From Lentzea jiangxiensis (GTDB lineage Bacteria > Actinomycetota > Actinomycetes > Mycobacteriales > Pseudonocardiaceae), in assembly GCF_900104175.1 (NCBI RefSeq), contig NZ_FNIX01000008.1, positions 124,001-188,000 on the forward strand: a stretch of 64,000 bases of DNA, written 5' to 3'. The notes beneath the pieces were generated by a model. That model made no database searches. It was not told the DNA's origin and was given only the letters and a program-made list of their open reading frames with translations. Positions 61,946-64,000 of this stretch are shown here, piece by piece. Position 1 is the first letter of the stretch, and the number at the start of each line of letters is the position of its first letter. The position numbers were made by a program, and so were the translations under genes.

Positions 61946-62809
61946 ATGAGTACCGGCCTTCCTTCGCGGCGGAGTTCCTGGCTGAAAGCAACCGCGTTGG
62001 CGATCTTCGTCCTGCTGCTCACGGCGGGCAGCTTGTCGATCTATGTCGTCGAACGCAGCGAGGGCCAGAAGGAGATCACGCTCGGCGATCAGAACTCGCC
62101 CGACCGCCTGGACGTCAGCGTCTTCGTGCAGAAGACCGACGCGATCCTCCAGGAGATCGCCGCGCAGGTCGAGATCGCGCCGCAGGGCGCGCTCGCCGAC
62201 GAGAACGGGACGCCACGCAAGGACATCACGCTCTACACGAACGCCATCAAGGGTGACGTGCTGTCGTTCAAGGCCGGCAAGAACCCGAGCGTGTCCGACC
62301 TGCGGGTCGCGCTGAACAGCGGCGTGATCACGGACTACCCGTTCGACAGCTACAAGGTCGACTTCGGCTTCGGCGCCGAGGTCGACGGCCAAGCCGTACC
62401 GCTCAACATCTCGATCGTGAACGCCGACTCGTTCTTCAGGCTGGAACTGGCCGAAGAAACGACCGAGGGTGGCGCGCTCTTCTTCACCGCGAGTGCTGAC
62501 CGCTCAACCGGTACGTTCGCGTTCGCACTGTTCATCATGGTCTTCATGTGGTTCCTCAGCCTCGCCGCCGTGATCGCCGCCTGGTACGCGGTGAAGGGCC
62601 GGCACGGTCTGCTCTGGCCGTCGATGAGCTTCATGGGTGCACTGCTCTTCGCACTCGTGCCATTGCGCAACGCCGTGCCCGGCACGCCTCCGGTCGGCTC
62701 GGTCGTCGACTTCGGCTCGTTCTTCATCGCGGAAGCGCTGATCTCGATGTCGCTCATCACAACCGTGGTCGTCGGCTACAAGGTCGAGCGCACCAAGGCT
62801 GTTGCCTGA
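61946..62809 (+). CDS. DUF4436 membrane protein (287 aa)
   Basis: ATG 61946 has AAAGGA upstream. One N-terminal helix (LKATALAIFVLLLTAGSLSIYVV) is followed by an extracytoplasmic beta domain (45-185, with YPFDSYKVDFGFGAE) and three C-terminal helices (FALFIMVFMWFLSLAAVIAAWYAV to MSLITTVVVGYKV). This is the DUF4436 layout and length. The function is unknown. A terminator hairpin follows 46 bases after the stop. Confidence 0.88.
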   Translation: MSTGLPSRRSSWLKATALAIFVLLLTAGSLSIYVVERSEGQKEITLGDQNSPDRLDVSVFVQKTDAILQEIAAQVEIAPQGALADENGTPRKDITLYTNAIKGDVLSFKAGKNPSVSDLRVALNSGVITDYPFDSYKVDFGFGAEVDGQAVPLNISIVNADSFFRLELAEETTEGGALFFTASADRSTGTFAFALFIMVFMWFLSLAAVIAAWYAVKGRHGLLWPSMSFMGALLFALVPLRNAVPGTPPVGSVVDFGSFFIAEALISMSLITTVVVGYKVERTKAVA

Positions 62810-62855
62810 CGAACGGTCGACGTGGTGGATCGTCGTTCGCGCGAGAACCGCATGT

Positions 62856-62888
62856 GATGGCTCGGCCGGCGTCGTCGGCCGAGCCATC
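62856..62888 (+). terminator. Terminator hairpin of the DUF4436 gene
   Basis: 62856-62868 pairs perfectly over 13 bp with 62876-62888 around a 7-base loop. Confidence 0.85.
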
Positions 62889-63212
62889 GGCTCATTCCCG
62901 GTTCACCAGACCGGCGGCTCCAAGCCGGGGTGCTGTCCCCCAAACCCGGCGTCTTTGTCAGCCCGTCGACGACGTCCGCGCACGGGTACGTGCGCGGAGC
63001 ACGTTGTGGTCAAGGATCTTGCAGACGCCTCCCCTACGTCCAGCACCACCTCCACAATCCCATCACAATCGTGTCGATCTGATCATTTGATGAAATTCGT
63101 GGAAAACTGCACCAGGTGGTCCTGACGCCAGAACAGCCACGAAAGACCTCATGAGTTGTCGCGCAGGAGGCGTGGACGACGGCCTGGATGCCTGACGCAG
63201 ACGATTCCGGCC
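62889..63212. other. Gene-free stretch before the GNAT gene
   Basis: These 324 bases lie between convergent genes. The short open frames lack start signals, and nothing was recognised. The right half is AT-richer, like the GNAT gene that follows. Confidence 0.45.
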
Positions 63213-63749
63213 TCAGGCGCACATCTCGCCACAACACGACTTGTCGGCAGCCTCGTCCCACGTGCGCTTGAGCAGCAAACCGCGGGTGGTGGCCCAGGTG
63301 AAGTTCGTGCCGTCCGCTCCACGGGAAGCTCGCACGCCTGGGAGTTCTGACTGAATCAAACGGATCATCGGAGTGTTCTCGGGCAGGACGCTCGCATGTA
63401 TCTCCGCATACCGCATCCTGCACGCGTCATCAGCCAACCTCCTGACAAGCTCCCTCCCCACGCCCAGCCGGTGAAAAGAATCAACGACCGCAGCCGATAT
63501 CTCAGCCGCTCCCCCGCCGATGCCGATGAGGCGCCCGATCCCTACTGCCGCCTCTCCGCAGTATGCAGCCACAGCGATGTGACGATCGCCATCGATGTCC
63601 GTGAGATGCTTTCGCGCCGATGCGCTCAAACGGGGCATAGGCGAGTGAAATCTGAGGAACCGGCTACGCGAAGACATCCCTTCGAACACCGCCTCCACGG
63701 CCACTGAAGCCGTGTCGCGGTTCAAGTACTTCAAGCGAATCTCGCTCAC
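63213..63749 (-). CDS. GNAT-family N-acetyltransferase (178 aa)
   Basis: I place the start at GTG 63749 (VSEIRLKYLNRDTA). The GNAT fold is shown by the central strand AEISAAVVDSFHRLGVGRELVRRLADDA, with the acetyl-CoA pyrophosphate loop HRLGVGRE (R/Q-x-x-G-x-G/A), and by ASVLPENTPMIRL near the end. An unusual C-terminal CCGEMCA gives three closely spaced cysteines. GC is lower than in the window's main genes, suggesting recent acquisition. The substrate is unknown. Confidence 0.85.
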   Translation of the reverse strand: MSEIRLKYLNRDTASVAVEAVFEGMSSRSRFLRFHSPMPRLSASARKHLTDIDGDRHIAVAAYCGEAAVGIGRLIGIGGGAAEISAAVVDSFHRLGVGRELVRRLADDACRMRYAEIHASVLPENTPMIRLIQSELPGVRASRGADGTNFTWATTRGLLLKRTWDEAADKSCCGEMCA

Positions 63750-64000
63750 TACCAGCCCTCTTACTCCACAGATTTCAACACCACATCGCAACTCCTGGCA
63801 GGGATCACACGCTCCAGCCCCATGCCGGAAGCTGCTGTCGCCGACTACACGTGCACAGTGGCGAGCAAGCGACCTCAATCGTGCCCAACTGCACGAAGGT
63901 GCTCGAAATCTTTCCCAATACCGCGTCGCACCAGTACCGTGCGACAAGATGACCCGACAATCATATTCGGCTCACATCAACGCTGCGAAGAGTGAAATCT

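Noticed and set aside
61453-62022. 189-codon minus-strand frame in lower-GC DNA
   Set aside because: It overlaps the start of the well-supported DUF4436 gene and shows no codon bias or motif.
1-64000. CRISPR array, rRNA, tRNA, intact insertion sequence
   Set aside because: I looked for regularly spaced repeats, cloverleaf-like sequences, DDE transposase motifs and flanking inverted repeats and found none that hold up.

Overview
The window is high-GC actinobacterial DNA: strong G/C third-position bias, frequent GTG starts, SARP, HxlR and MarR regulators, and a complete actinobacterial-style type VII (ESX) secretion operon. The gene set fits a Pseudonocardiaceae-type organism (Lentzea, Saccharothrix or Actinosynnema relatives). 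That placement is an inference from gene content; no rRNA or tRNA gene is present to confirm it.

Bases 1-1079 hold the 5' part of an amidohydrolase that runs off the left edge. Bases 1647-35648 are one minus-strand unit of about 34 kb. Read in transcription order it encodes: two Esx (WXG100) proteins, a 211-aa associated protein, a 1089-aa PPE-like Gly/Pro-rich protein, EccC (three ATPase domains), EccD, EccB, a 919-aa protein with a degenerate ADP-ribosyltransferase-like tail, a beta-helix/AAA+ (EccA-like) protein, a YbaB/EbfC-like protein, a 160-aa WXG-like protein, and a single 5029-aa giant protein. The giant starts with a WXG100/CpnT-type export domain. It carries a disordered linker, three copies of a beta-rich module, coiled coils, a metzincin-like zinc protease motif, a degenerate OTU-like stretch, an embedded papain-fold (Tox-PL-like) domain and a 600-residue C-terminal tip of visibly lower GC. 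No mycosin (MycP), no EccE and no obvious immunity gene accompany it. This is the most unusual part of the window.

Bases 35928-46814 hold small regulatory units: a DUF2199-like protein, an OhrR-like MarR regulator with an operator-like repeat in front of a secreted alpha/beta hydrolase, a SARP/NB-ARC/TPR regulator, a DUF1345 membrane protein, a small secreted I36-like protein, a second MarR regulator with three matching operator-like sites, an AraC regulator and a cytochrome P450.

Bases 47531-58556 hold an ATPase/TPR regulator coupled to a methyltransferase, a secreted S33 peptidase, an O-methyltransferase with a SnoaL-like protein, a metallo-beta-lactamase-fold hydrolase with a small partner, a fumarylacetoacetate-hydrolase-family protein, an SDR and Old Yellow Enzyme pair, and a divergent HxlR regulator. 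These are mostly tailoring or redox enzymes of the kind found near natural-product clusters, but no PKS or NRPS core gene is present; only a decayed acyl-carrier-protein-like relic follows at about 58690-58860.

Bases 59202-64000 hold a secreted SGNH hydrolase, a truncated ECF sigma factor (region 2 only), small hypothetical ORFs, a DUF4436 membrane protein with a hairpin in front of its ribosome binding site, and a GNAT acetyltransferase in lower-GC DNA. Several strong hairpins act as likely terminators between convergent genes. No CRISPR array, rRNA, tRNA or intact transposase was seen.
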